The notes under the pieces were generated by a model. That model did not search any database, was not told where the DNA came from, and worked only from the letters and a program-made list of their open reading frames with translations. The position numbers and the translations under genes were made by a program. Of a stretch of DNA of 64,000 nt, positions 10,801 through 25,800 are shown one piece after another (within the stretch, counting starts at the first letter, position 1; every line of letters starts with the position of its first letter). The DNA comes from Sabellastarte sp. h YS-2021 (lineage: Eukaryota > Annelida > Polychaeta > Sabellida > Sabellidae). The stretch lies in contig OZ024935.1 of the NCBI GenBank assembly GCA_964017235.1, positions 29,801,596-29,865,595 of the forward strand. The letters are read 5' to 3'.

Positions 10801-13800
10801 TGTAAAACTTGTTTAACATTGGACCATAGGGATTGAGTTGCAACAATACAAATGAGATGATTTGAATTTTTACAAAACAGCATACCTGGCTTTACTCTGA
10901 GCTGTCTAAGTTTGGGAGGACCCAGTCTGATGCCATACATATTCCTTATAAAGCGACCATCATATTCTGTCAATGGCTTCTCATTGTAGTCAATGTTATA
11001 GTATAGCCCTGAAATCAAGGTCTCCTTGATCCAACTCCACAGGTCTTCTCTTGTGGAAATCTGATTCAAGAATATCACAAATGTGACTTGTGCTCAACTC
11101 TCAATACTACAAAATCTTTCACTTGAGAAAAGTCAATAAAAATTCATAAGAGGTTTAGTGTTTGAATTTTCTCATATTCTAGTACTATTTTAAAAAATTA
11201 AATGTACATTTCAGCACCACAGACGCACCTGTTTCATCTCAAAACAAGGAAAGTTTCATATAACATGAATAAAAGGTAAAGCAACATTAAAGAAAATTCA
11301 ACACCAATACAGTCCACAAAACACTAGGCATAACTTGAAACATGAAATTCTAATTATTTCATTTTGTAATTTATATAGGATTTTTGTTTGGACAAATATT
11401 TACACTGTTATACATTCTTGCACATTATATATTACTTTATTTGTTAATACAAAGACAACTTAAAGCAAGGATTGGTAGCATCTGAGGCCTTTCACCCCTC
11501 GGGTTCTGAGTTTGAATCCTGGACATGGTTTAAAGCTGGCAAGGTTGTAGTTGTTTTGAAATTGCAGTTGTTTTATCATGAATCAAACTTAATTATAGGT
11601 ATAGAAAGTTCCCTAAATTAACAGAGTTAATAACAAACCAGATAAAATCAGTGGCAAAGGCTTTATGCTGTACATCTGAGAATTTGTCAGTAATCTAGTG
11701 GTTACATATAATCTGTCAGCTCTGTATATGTCTGAATCCCACAAGTGGCAATAGAGGACCTGTCCCAATATCATCAAAGCTCTTGTATTTGACATAAAAC
11801 CCCATCTTTGCTGTGTACTGCATAGTTGATATATTTTCAGAAAATAACTCTCGAGGGTGCACTCTTGTATATCATAACATGCAGTGTAAAATATTTATGA
11901 TGCAGCCACCCATTTCAGCTCATACTCGAACACATAGGGCTTGTGAGGGGAATGAATTTATAGAAATAACGCTTACATCTTTAACATTGCTTGCAAATGT
12001 GTTTCTCAAGTCTTGGTTTTGGTAGAAGACATTGATATCCTGATTTCCGATGACTACCCAGAGCAAGATGATGAGGTAAAAGACCTGCCAGGCTATGTCA
12101 CGAATCATTGCTTGCAGTTTTCTGGCATTTTCTTTTCTCATTTTTGCAGCTTTGATCTGTTCTTCTGACAGGATACAATGTGAACTCACTGCATCTGTAT
12201 AGAAATGAAATACTATGGAGTACTGGTAAGTCAGTTCTCAAGGGACCCCCAAATACTTCTAATTGGCCAGGATTTCTAGATAAGTGGGTAATTCTATACA
12301 AGATTCCAGGGATTGGCTATTTACTTTTACACAAATAGGACTTCAACTGTATCATTATGCCCCAGTCACACTACAGGCAGTATGTCCTGTGGTTAGAGGT
12401 TTTACTCGACGGCGGAACCTCATATCTTCAGAGATTTGGAGTTTCCCTCACACTACAGGTGGTAGAAGTGGTATAACCAATGGGTATATGCCTCTGTAGT
12501 TCAATTACCATCTGAGGTTTGTATGCAACCTTGTGCCAGAGTGGCAAAATGTCCATTTGCCTCCACTTGCCTTATGTCACCATGTTACACCAAAAGATGA
12601 CAGAGTCGCAATCTTATATACACTGTGGACTGCATCTTCAGTTACCGTAGCAAGAAAGTCATCTGCACATGCTTGCCTTCATCTGGGTATGCTCATGGTA
12701 CCAAATTCAGTGGCAGAAATTTTAAATATTTTAAAACTTCCATAAGCCGCGCAAGGTAATGGATGTATTGCCACCATGTTGCAAAGTTGCATATGAACCT
12801 TGGATGGTAGGACAGGGGCATTTTGCCCAACACCTATAACCACAGATACTGCCTGCATGTGTGAATGGGGTTTATTCCATTATCATGTTACAACCAAGAT
12901 GGTAATTTTGTACAGCAAGAAACCAGTGTAATTACATGTACATCATAGGTCTCAGAGTTGGTTTTAACCAAAGTTTCATTGTACTTAATCTCTTTATTGA
13001 TATTTTCTAAGAATACTGAACAATTTATATTTATAATATACCGGCAATTTATACAATTTATGATTGTCTGTTTAAAATAAGGTCTCAACTCAACTATATC
13101 AATGTTTAAAAGCACCATTATGATTTTCATCATTATTTACAGATACTGAAAAATATACTTTGTAGTTGACTGGTGGATGCTAAATCAGATATTTCAGTGA
13201 TTAAATTTCATTCTACATTTTATACACTTTATGTGCGTACTATTCAAAGGTTCCAGTCCTTCTGGTCTTGTCACTGGCTCCCCAATATTTTCTTCAAAGT
13301 CCAATGTATCAATATCCTTCTTGAACAGGAATGTTATTAAGGCAGCTAAGATAACTACCTGCAGAGTGAAGCGAATCAAAAGCAATATCACATTGAACAT
13401 GCAGTTATGATGTACAGCATAAGAAATCCAAACACATTTTTATTGGACAGGAAGGTTTATTTACTATCATGGAAAATCAGATCAAAATATAAGGGATACA
13501 TCATTTTAGGAAATGGAATATTGGGATAAAAGAGACCTATTTAATAGCAGTCCTTAATTGCAACTAAAAAAATAGCCAGAATGCAGTAGATTTTGTATAA
13601 CCAGAACATCCATTATCTACAAGTAAATTAAATTTTTATAAGTTAATATCTTACCTAGTGGACCAATGCATTAGTCCGGATTTGAACCCTGAGAGAGCCA
13701 GACCTGCCAAAACTTTTGCAGACGGCCTCCCACAGGTGGATTTCTGACAACATGATGGACACTTTCAACATTTTGGGCACAAAGACAGTGACTTACACAG

Positions 13801-16800
13801 CAAACAGGTTTGACACACTTTATTACCTTTTGAACTTGATGAGGCCTTATGTCTTTCTTTTGCGACTGCCCGGTTACATAGGGTACAGGAAAAGCAACAT
13901 TTAAGCTTACAGTCTGAGTCATTTGTTTTGAATCTTGGTCCTCTACAGGTTTTGTCACAGGAGGATCCATTGTGCAATAATTGTCATTTATATTGTTGAG
14001 AACGGGAGGATTTAGAGAAATAAGTGGAATTTCCACCTCCCCGTCCACGATGACGTCCTCTACCTTTGCTGGAAAACTGCCTCCAGGAGTGAGAACGACT
14101 GAGCAGAGGAATAGTTAGCTTGCCTGCTGTCCTTTTTGTCATAAGGCTTGTAACGGTAGTTTTGCTGTTTCCTGCCAGAGTGCTGGTATGTGCCCGGACC
14201 AGGACCTTGAGCACTTGGTGCATTCTCATGTTTCAATATGTCTTGCTCAGCAGTTGCTAAGATATCATCCGGAAATAAGGCAGAGCTGAACAAAGGGGCG
14301 TTGCGTAGCTTATTCCAAGTATCAGCTTTAACTCCGGTCTTCATAAAGTCTAAATAAGAGTCACGCCTGAGGAGAATAAAGTTTGCAAGCTGGACAAATA
14401 GGCTATCAGACAAATGCTGTAAGGCTGTTCCCAATGTGACAGATATGCTGGAATGGAAGGAAGCCAAATCTTTCAAGTCCTTGATGGTCTCAACGACTTC
14501 CTTGGGAGCTTTCCCCTTGACAATAACATCATTCAGAAGATTGAAGTGAGTGTTCATTTTGTCCTGGATTTCGCTAGTACAACAGTTGAAACCAGCAGCA
14601 TGATTAGTCACGTAAGTCCCTTCCCTGGCACACTTTTCCCACCTGCGCAGGATGTCTTGTGGAATCAATCTGGAAGCAGGACCCGACTGTGGGTAAGTTG
14701 AGACTTTGGCAACTCTAGAAAATTGGGCATTGAGACGTGCCTCAGAATCTGACCAGCTGAAGATGGTTTTACCGGGACGTACATTGGTATCCTGTCTCAG
14801 CCGGTATTGTTTGTACCACTTTGACTGGCTTTTGGAATACATACAACTTGGTCTACTTTTAAACCGGCAGATTCTTGAGATCTTGAGGGATATCCTTCAG
14901 CCACCCTAGTATTGAGTTTTTCCATTTTGTGGCAAAGCCAGTCATCGACAGGGAGCTCTACTGACACTTTGCCGGTCTTACATGGGTGCTTTCCCTTCCA
15001 GGGATTATCAGATCTATCACCATCAGCAACCAAAAATTCAAAGTCTGGAATATGCGACCAACCTAAAAAGGCCCGGACTGCTCTGACAGTCTTCCTGTAA
15101 GTCATTTCCTTATTTTGCTCATTAGCCTCAGAATCAGAAATTTCACCATCGTCTGAGTCTTTGTCGGACCGACCGGGGATGGATTCCACATCAGAGTAAT
15201 CTGGAATTGTTGAAACATCATGACCAGCACCGGTATCACCGGAAGCAACAGTAGAGTGAAGTTCAGAAGCAGGAGGCTTAGCTAAAACAGTAGCAGAATC
15301 CTGACCAAGAGACAAATAGTCAACCAGACCAGGCATGTCCACCTTGGTAGAGTTAGTAGACATGGCAGTGTTCATAGGACTGGTCGGTGGTTTTTCCGGT
15401 ACCGGTAAAACATCAGTAACAGTAGAAGGTACAGTCTTAGATTTCTTGCTTTTTTACCAGGACCTTTGTTTTTCTTTTGCTTTGGTATATTAACTGGTAT
15501 ATTCTCATCTAGACCCGGAGACCTCACCGGACCAGTGGCTCTAGGGTCAGACGGATTGAAGAATGGCTGTTCAGATACAGGAGCAGTGATAGTAGACAAC
15601 AGCACTTTTGGCGTGGAAAAAATATTAGTGCGTGTCAACAATGCCTCAAAACGAGCAAATTTTTCTTCCAGTTGGTTATTTGGAAGCTCAAAATCATGCT
15701 TTGACACAAACTCATCAGCAGAATGGTGAGACACAGTGAATAGTTCTTCTTGACCGGCAACGTAATCGGTTAAAGTATGAGCCGGTACTTCTTCCTCCAG
15801 TTCAACATTTTGATCTACCACACCCACAACAGTAACTTTGGATGGGGAGACAAGCAAGCCAGATTTTTTATCTTTCCTAATCTTGTATTGGGGGTAGAGA
15901 GCATAACCTTCTGTTGATCCATCAGTGCATCACAAATAGTACATGGATAATTCTTCACGCACGGATCTGAACCAAGCTTTTCATCCCTGCAACGGACACA
16001 TCTTTCATGAAGGTCAAAACCCGCCATTTTGTGTCCACAATTTCCACGCCTTTGACCTGGTGATGCCATGACATATAAAAGTGTATAATATCCACAAATT
16101 AACACACTTTAGGCAATATATCCACACAAAATATTCAAAGTTTCTCTTGTATAAAATTTGAAGCAAACACAATGGCACCAAACAAAAAGAGGACGTACGC
16201 ATGCGCGCGCAATGGGGAAACTGGGTGCTGAGAGGACACCTGGTGAATGGAGATGACACTACCGGTCCCGGTCAGAGCCCAGCTCAGGACGTTTTTTTCT
16301 GATGTTTGGTGGGACCGGTTGCGCACCGGACTAATGCATTGGTCCACTAGGTAAGATATATTAACACAATGAAAATACAAGATTTTTAATATTGAGACAT
16401 CAACATCAGCTCCATGTATACCTACATTAAACTTACAGTTATTGTCCTTATACAAAGTTTGATGTACTAAATTTTTGTGTGTTTAAATATTAAAAATTAT
16501 AAATCCACTATTTGTATTAACTGAAAGCAAAAATCATCAGACTAATTAAAACCATCGCATTGAAATAAATATTAATTTTATAAAATTTTCCAGTCTGAAA
16601 AATATTTCATCTATGAAGATTTTTAAGATGTAGAAATTTCTAGAAAATGCATTGAAACTTTACTTTAATAATAAAAAATTGTTTATTTACAGGACTGCAC
16701 CACTAAATTCAACATACCTTCAATGGCTGTATAAACACAACTGACTGGAAGAACGAGAGTAGAAATGTTACTAGCCAGTCCGTGGATTTTTTCTTCCCCC

Positions 16801-19800
16801 ATTCAAAGGCATAGAGAATGGTAAAGAGAGCACTGCTAGTAACTGACAATACTACTAATGTATATGCTATATAGATGACCCAATGTGGAAACTTTCCTTT
16901 CAAAAAGGTACACAGTGTCTGCTTTTGTTCTTTGGCATGCACTTCACACGTCTTTTGATCTTTATTCTCTGTTTTCGCAAAAAGAAATGTTATAATTAAT
17001 ACAGGAGGTACAACAAGCAAACTACTCATGACACTAGAGTATAGCTGATGTACTGTAAAAGAAATTGGGCCAATCACAATGGCAGTTTGCTTTTCTTCTG
17101 AACTTCCAGTTCCAAACCACATAGCATTGGCGACCATCATAAGGAAGAGTATTGCTAAGCAACACGATAGTCGCTGTACTCTGGTGAAGGCAGATCTAGT
17201 CTTCCTATATCCTACAGACAGCCATATATGGTCATCAAAAAGCTTCTTCTTGATGTTATTTTGCAGGAGAAATCCCTCATTTTCTGACAGTTCATCTGTA
17301 CCTGCTAGGTGCAGTATGCGTTCTATTTGAGCATCAGCTTCATCAGCACTGAGCCATTTGTCACAGCTAAACAGGTACCTGGGTACATAGTAGTCACAAT
17401 TAAGAAAAGCATCAGGTATTATTGTGTTCATATCGGTTCATAAGGCTTGTTGGATTTTCAATATTCATATCAATATGATCAAGTACATACAATTAGGAAG
17501 AGGTTATGTATTTCTTCCTAGATTTTCAGCATCCATGCCAAAAGTGTAAATCATCTAATTAACTCCCTTGCTGGTATTAAACCAATTCAGAAAAAAAATC
17601 ATTTCAAATTTTTCTTAGAAATACTAATTATTTCTTAACTATATCTCTTTGGCAGGACTACCAAAAACATTTGTCAAATGCAGACATGTAAATTTAAGTT
17701 TTTATAACAACCTTTACTGGGCCAATGTGTATCAGTAGTCAATCCTCCCACTAAAAGGTCACATGATCAAGCTTATAATTTATTACAATAATTTTGTTGA
17801 CCATCGACAGTACGTGGTGATGTGTTTTTTTCAGTACAAAATTATATGATAGTTGGTATTTCCACATTGTGAGATTTATTATATTCCCTTGCTGCAAACT
17901 CAAGATTATATATTGCATACCATTTTGAATTCTGTAAGTCTACCACAACTACTTTGGACAGGAACCAGCCTGCTTTGCTGCCAACACCAGAGTTGTCATG
18001 CCATATCTTTAGTGTTATTGGCACTCCAAGCAGAGCTGGGGTTGTAAGTATGAAAGAGGATACTTCCCCACGCTGAAAGTTCTACAATTAAACATTCACA
18101 GCTATCCAATTCTCACAGATTGATGGCATTATTTTAATGCTACAAAACTCAAAGGACTTAGGACATTAATAATTAATAAAACCACTGAGATTTTTCCCAG
18201 TACTGCATCACGTAATTAGTGTAGATCTTGGAAATGGATTCATTTAATATACTATAGAAATAGACAACGACGAGTGAGGGGTTATAAGCGATTTTACACC
18301 GATTAGCGATATTAGGATCACATTCTGTTAGGAAAAATTTCTAAGAAAAAGAATTTTTACATTCATGTGACTTTTTGATTTCTCAAGGTAATATTGACTA
18401 ACTTACAAGTAGCATTAGTATTTTAGTTGTTGGTCAACGTGAAGGTAAATAATTATTTAAATAAAACATATTGCAAATCCACTTTTACAGAAATTTTGAT
18501 AATTTCTCATTTCTTAGAAAGTTTTCTTACTCTAAATGTCTATATTCTAGGAAAATTACTATTCTAAGAATAAGAATGTTAGTGAATATGGGTCCAGATG
18601 AACTTTCCTGCTGCAAAGGCTGCACACTTAGCTGGTTTTTGCTGGTCTTTGGATGTACCCATTGTGAATACTAGACCAGTTGGTACAAGCACCAGCAGTG
18701 TAAAGAATATTGTGAGAACTACTTTTCTCTTGCCATGTTGCAGCAGTAGTATCTCAGTACCTACTTGTACCATACTGGCATTAGAATCAACAGTGAAAAC
18801 TTGTTATATGAAGCTCTACATTGTTTCTGCAGATCCTTTTTTTCCCACAAACTTTTACTAACTATAGGCATGCAAACACTCTTGCATACCATGATTCATA
18901 AGGGTGTACTAATGTAGCAGAACAGGATTCTAATGTACTGAAATTGGGTCCAATGTGTTGAAACTTGATACTAACAGAGCAACCCTGCAAATGGGGCCTA
19001 ATTAGGTACTAAAGTTGCAAAACTATGAACTGATGAAGCAAACCTGGCCATTCATATAGCAAAAATGGATTTTAGTTAATGTAGCAAAACTTCATGGATG
19101 TTGCAAAACTTCACACTTATGCTGCGCAACTGAATAATTAAATGTAGGAAACCTGGTTATTAATGTAGTAAACCAGACATTTATGTTACAGAACTTGGTA
19201 CCAGTGTGGCAAATCTGGGTATTAATATGGCATAAGTGTGAATCAGTGTATCACCGCTTTGTACTGATATAATAAAACACAGCATAACTACCTTCCTCTT
19301 GCCATCTTTCAGTACCCTCATCCCAGTATCGCTGTCAGTACCAGCAAGTACCATACTGACACTGGAATCTGTCCCTGCATTGCTGTTTAATCCTGTGTAT
19401 ATGTGGATTTCATATTTATATTCATCCTTGGGATTATTGTCCACTAATGGGAGAATCATCCACTAAAAAAAAAGCAATTTTTTCTAACTTTTGAGGAAAG
19501 TAATTGTTTAATTCCTATGGTCATTTTGCTGCAACATTTAAGAATGACACAGGACTTGCACAGTTACTAAAAATTAACACAGTTAAATTATCGTCATTTG
19601 TGAATGCTTGGGGTGATTTTGAAATTTTAACTGTAAGACATATGGCCAAGACAGGCCTGTATTCTGTTGAAAATTAAATACTGCCATCTCTACATTTATG
19701 ATTATAAACTGACACAATGGAGTAGAAAGACTGTTCTACAACCTTCCTTTACCTGAACTTTTGATTTTAAAACATCATTTTAACTGTCACAAATTTGTAT

Positions 19801-22800
19801 TTCCACCATCATATACCGTGAACTACCTCTTCCTCCGGTATAATAAATAGTAATATCAGGGAGAAGGGGAGAAATTATAACATTAAATATTTCTAATTTT
19901 ATTATAATTACTATTTCATTGAAATACCACACTATCACAAAATTTCCGCAGCATGTGAAATTCACTAATGACTCCTTACTTGAAATAAAGGGTTACATTT
20001 TGGTCAGTTTTGACTATTGTGACAAATTTGGACCATTTGTCTCACATTAAATCAGCTGCAGACTCACAACAAATTATGGTTGCCAAATAATTGGTTACAG
20101 GTTATATTTCTTATTCCACCACATATTTGAACTTACTACCTCAGCCAAGGCGGTTATGTGATTGCTGGTTACTGTTTGTTTCTATGTTGCAAGATTACAA
20201 GAAAAACTACTGTACAGATTTACATTTAATTTTATAGTAGGTAGGTCTTAGTCTAGCTAAACTAACTCAATTTGAGAATGATCAATTCTGTATCTCGGTT
20301 TATTTTAAATAAATTTATATCAAAGCAGTCATAAGCAATAGGGGAGGTAGTTGGTTTTTGTGGAAGTATGTATTCCCTGCGTGTTCTTGCTTTACATTTC
20401 TTCTTTTTTGACATGTTTCTTTCTCTGGTGATAGAAACAGAAATATGAAACAAAATACAAAAAATGCATAAAAATGTTTAAATGATTGGTTGATCTACCT
20501 TTTGCCTGTCTTTCTTGTCAAAGTAGCTGCAGATGACTGCCAAGGGAATGTACAAAACAATCACCCCTATCACTGTCCCCACCACTGCAGCATTCTGTCA
20601 GAGGGGAACAAGATTAAATAGGCAACAGCAAATGAGGGTACCTACCGTTAATTTCTTTACCTAATACCATTTTCTAAAATTTAAAGGGGAAAACTACCCA
20701 TTACCATTGTATGCTTGTAATTTGATGAATTAATAATGAGTAGAATACAATTTTCACAAATTTTCACTTGTAACTGAAAACTACAGTTTAACCTTTTGAT
20801 CTTTCAACTTTGAAAAACAGTTATAGTGTAAATTGATAAAAAGGTAAAATGGTTGATTTTTTCAGTGGTACCTACTGTTAATCTAGAAATCTGCTTTTTA
20901 AAAGAGACAAATTCAATGTATAGTGGTAGATAATAATCAAAGTACATGCTGTTCACTACTTTACATTTATATACAGAGAAACAGTAAAAGGTAAAGCATC
21001 TACTTCCGTTTTACTGTTTTACTGTTTATGGTTTTGGAATACAGAGTTCTTCATATTTACATTATGATTTAATCTAACTAGGAAAACTGTATAAGTGTAA
21101 GGATTCAAATCCTAAAACAGCCTTTTTCTGTTTATGATATATTTTAGTAATTCATACTTTGTCACAGCCAATTAAGTGAAGGTCATTTCCTTGGTAACCA
21201 CAGTAGTCTTAATTGTGACGCCACAATGCTAAATTTAAAAGTATTGTTTGGTTTTTAAAGAATTTTATATAGGCAAATAATTTGAAAAAATTGATTAATT
21301 TTTGGTAAGTGGATGAAACAAACTATAGAGAGTACGTCTACTTTGGGGTGACCTTAAACTCCTGCCAATAAGTTTATTATAGCAACTTTAAGGTTACCGT
21401 TTACAGGCCCAAAAATAAAAATCTGAAAAATAATGACTTACTGTTTCTCAGTCAAGGGTCAGTCAAGCATTAGTACGACACCCAGGAAGGGCCACAGAAC
21501 TATTTCATTATCTTTTTTATCTTGTTACCATGAGTTAATAAGTTGCCACCACAAGATATTAAGTCATTCCCACAAGTTAGCTATTAAGCACTATAGAAAC
21601 ATTCTTATTGCAAGTCATATTGTTTTACTGGGGGTCAAGTTTGCAAAAGCCAATTTGCTGAAGACTGATTTGACAAAGGGCCAGATACCTGTTTACATGT
21701 TTTTTTTATAAGTATTTATAAGGTCTTGTGTCTCCTTTATTATAATTATATATGTTAAAGTTACTCTACAGAATTGATAAACCACCATTATATGTATAAA
21801 ATGATCTATATTTAAAATAAATAATTTACATTATGGCCTGATGAAATGTATACTGAAAATACATATGTAATTGCTGAAAAGATTCACTGAGACAAAATCT
21901 TCATGGAATATATCAAACAGACTGTGTTGTGACATCACTAACATGTATGACATCATAGATCTTTGAAGTGGTGAGTTCTCACCAGCACGTGGCTGTCCCC
22001 CCTCCCCCTACCTCCCCGAAAACCACAGAATGGGGCAAAAATAAGAAAAAATTAAACAGCTTTTGCATTAAACAGTTAAAGGCCTAATATTCATTGATGA
22101 TGCCAGTATATAAACTGTTAAAAGGTGTATCACACATTTCTCATTGACTAGCTAGAAAGTAAAATTAAGTATCCAACCCTTTCACTGCTTCAAAACCATA
22201 AAACAGTAAAACAGTAAAACGGAAGTGGGTGCTTTACTGTTTTCTGTTTCTCTGTATGTATAATTGGAATGTACTTTTTACTATTTCTTGAATCAATTAA
22301 ACTGTAAACAGAAAAAGGAGGATTGACTGTTTGTAAGAAGTTCTAAATATGGAATGGTTTTTCAAATTAACAGTAGGTACCTTGTGAGAAGGTTTTAAAC
22401 CTACTCTTTTATATTTTTTCCATATTCATCACACACAAATTCATTATAGGTGTGTTTCAGTTTGTTCAGACCAAAACAATAAGGGTTGTATACTGTTTAC
22501 CATTTCAATCCCAATAAAAAGAGACACAGGTAAAGAAATTAACGGTAGGTACCCTCATTAACAGCAGTGTACAAGATCAACATCAAACAGATAAAGAGCA
22601 TCTCCAATATCTGAATACAGGTCCTTGGCTTATTCTAGGTTTCAAAATTCTGTGTCCGAAAAACCTAATTTTTGGATTATTAGCTCCGGGTCCCTGTAAT
22701 ACCAAAACTTGATCAGGTATTTTAGGTTCTCTCTGCTAATAGGTTGCAGGTTTGGCATCTAATCACAGACTGTCACCTCTGTGTGAGTTCGACTGCCACA

Positions 22801-25800
22801 AGTGACAATGCTGAGGTCCTGTACCAATATGACCCTGGCTGTTGAACGGGATATAATCCCAACTTTAACTTTGATCAGGTATTTCATTCTGCCAAAAGAC
22901 ATCCTCACATGGTTTTTTTAAACAAAAATAAACTGTTACACAAAGAGCAATGAAATTTAAATCATGATTGTAATACTATTTGTATTATTGTAATATGTAT
23001 CACAAAGGTCAAAGTTAGTTTTATTGCTTACTTTTTTGAGATGAAAAGTTTCTTTTGAAATAACATCTTCCAATATTATCATCAAAGGAAATTACATAAA
23101 ATAGATAAATATAAGTGCAATGAATTCATGCATTTAGTTACAACAAGCCAAAAATTACACATTTTATTATCTCCACCATTATCTCCATGTATGTAACCTT
23201 AATACCAAGACATGTAGATATATTTTTCCCTGGGAACTAGTTCCTGCTATGGATAGATTTTGGCAGATTTTGTTCAAATGAACGACTTTTTTTGGCAAAT
23301 ATATACATTAAAACCTAAAGCACCCACAAATATGTATATTCACCATTTCAATGATATCTTTACAGAATTTCTGCTAGCACTCTCTACTGTGGCTATTTTT
23401 ATAGGTTAATTTTAAATTTTTAACTGAACTGAACAACCATTGTATGCTTGCAATTTGATGAATTAATAATGAGTAGAATACAATTTTCACCAATTTTTAC
23501 TTGCAGCTGAAAACTTTGAAACTACAGTTTACCCTTCAAACTTTCGACTTTCAAAAAAACAGTTAAAGTGTAATAGATAGAAAGGCAAAACAGGTGATTT
23601 TTTTCAGTGGTACCAACTGTTAATCTAGTGTCTTTAAAATGACAGATATATTGTACACGGGTTCACTTGAAAATCAAGGTACATACCGTTCACTGCTTTA
23701 CCTATTTATATGCACACAAACACAAAATGGTAAAGCACTTATTTCGGTTTTACTGTTTTACTGTTCTGAAACAGTTAAAGGGTTAGATACTTAATTTTAT
23801 TTTCTAGCAAGTCAATGAGAAATGTGTAAAGCACCTTTTAACAGTTTATATGCTGTAATAAAGCACCACTGAATATCAGGCCTTTTATGTTTAATATGTA
23901 ATACTTTTTTACTATTTTACTATATCTTCCCATGTTATCTTGTTTTTTGGGGGGGAGGGGGCAGCCACACACTGGTGAGACAGCTTGTGGTTATTCATCA
24001 AAGGCCTATGACATCACTCCTGTTAGTGATGTCACAAGACAGTGTGCTTGATATATTTCAAGAAAATTTTGTTACAATGATGTATTTCAGCAATTATATA
24101 TGAATTTTCAGTGTATATTACCACTGTCCCAATGTTAAGGCAAGTATGAGGAATCAAAGAGCCCATTCCGGTAATATTTTACTCTAAGTAATAACTACAT
24201 TTTACTTACAATACTGAACAATCAAAGGGCTCCTTAAATGAAGATTATACAATAGCTCGCATTTACTTTACACACTAAAGTGACCTTAAATTAATTTACT
24301 TTGACCATACTTAACTTACTTTAGTTCGAAAAAATGAGTTTAAGTTAAGCCACTTTAAGGCAAGCAACTTTAACAACATAAGGGTTGAAAAACCCAGTTT
24401 AAGACAAAGAGCAAGTTTAAGATTACTAAACATTGTAAATTGTTATTTAAAGTAGTACTAGGTATATATATAAATATATAAATAAGGTTCCCAGTGGCCT
24501 AGTGTTTAGCAAGTTTAGCATCTAATCATAGGCTGTCACCTCTGTGTGGCTTCGACCCCCACAAGGCCACCCTAAAGTATACAGCTTTCAAAGTCCAAAT
24601 AAAATATAAGTACCAATTATAGCTGAAATTCGCCAGTATTTTAACAATTTTTTACCGTGCAAGTGGTAACCTTAAAGTCGCTAAAATGGACTTATTGCCA
24701 AGAATTTAAAGTCACCATAAAGTGGAAGTACTCTCCATACTTTGTGTAATCCACATACCAAATATCAATTAAATTCATCGAGCAATTTTGGAATAATTCA
24801 TTTATTTGGCAACTCTTTTAAACCCATTCACGTTTAAATTTGCACTGTGATGTCACAATCTGGCCTACTGTGGTTGCCAGGGTCAAAGCCTTCACCTGAT
24901 AAGCTGTGGGATGCTTTGATCTGAAGACCAAAATATACCATAAACAGTCAAAGGGAAAAAAGGCCTTTTTCTGTTTCAAATCATGACCCTTATACAGTTT
25001 TAATAATTATAATCAGTCATTAGATAAAGGCTAAGAATATAGTATTTCAAAACCATAAAACAGTAAAACTGAAGTAGGTGGTTTACTGTTTTGTCTTTAT
25101 CTGTATATACATATCAGTAAAGGAGTGAATGGACTGTTTGTAAAAGGTTTTGAATATGGAATGGTTTTCATATTAACAGTAGGTACCTTGTGAGAGGGTT
25201 TTAAACCTGCTGTTTTGTACTTTTCCACATTCATCACACCCAAATTCATTAAAAGTGTTTTTCAGTTTATTCAAACTAAAACGGTAAAAGGGTAATAAAC
25301 TGTTTACCATTTCAATCCCAATAAAAAGAGGTATAGGTAAAGAAATTAACGGTAGGTAGCCTGATTATACTGGAAGTTCCTTTTCAATTGCTAAGTGTAA
25401 TCTAGCACCTTTTCCTGCACTATATTTTGTCTGTGTCATTGTGTCTTCTATTATCAACAATCGTCCATTTACCCTTCCAGATAAATATATGTAAAAACAT
25501 ACAAATTACAGGGTTTTCATATGTATGCGCACCTTCAGTCTTTACATTGGATAATAAAGTAAAACAAGAGTTTTAGACCCTTTACAAAACTGGCCCCAGT
25601 GGTCCCTCAAGATTTAACTTTAGGGCTCTTGTAAATATTACCTCTGCAATTTTCTTTTCAAGATCATCAAAAACTGACCCAAAGTCTATAGTATTGGGCC
25701 CAACAAACACTCCTGCACCTAGAGTGCCAAACAGGTTGCTTTTAAACTTCACTTTTGTGGGAGTGCTGTCTTTTTCAATCTGAAATAATGAGAAATAAAG

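Noticed and set aside
13228..13358. Exon 17 ending at donor GTGTAT
   Set aside because: This border gives phase 2 and breaks exon 18; the donor GTAGAA 11 bases further keeps the frame.
15466..15729. Plus-strand ORF across the gag-only element
   Set aside because: Antisense of the Gag coding strand with no motif.
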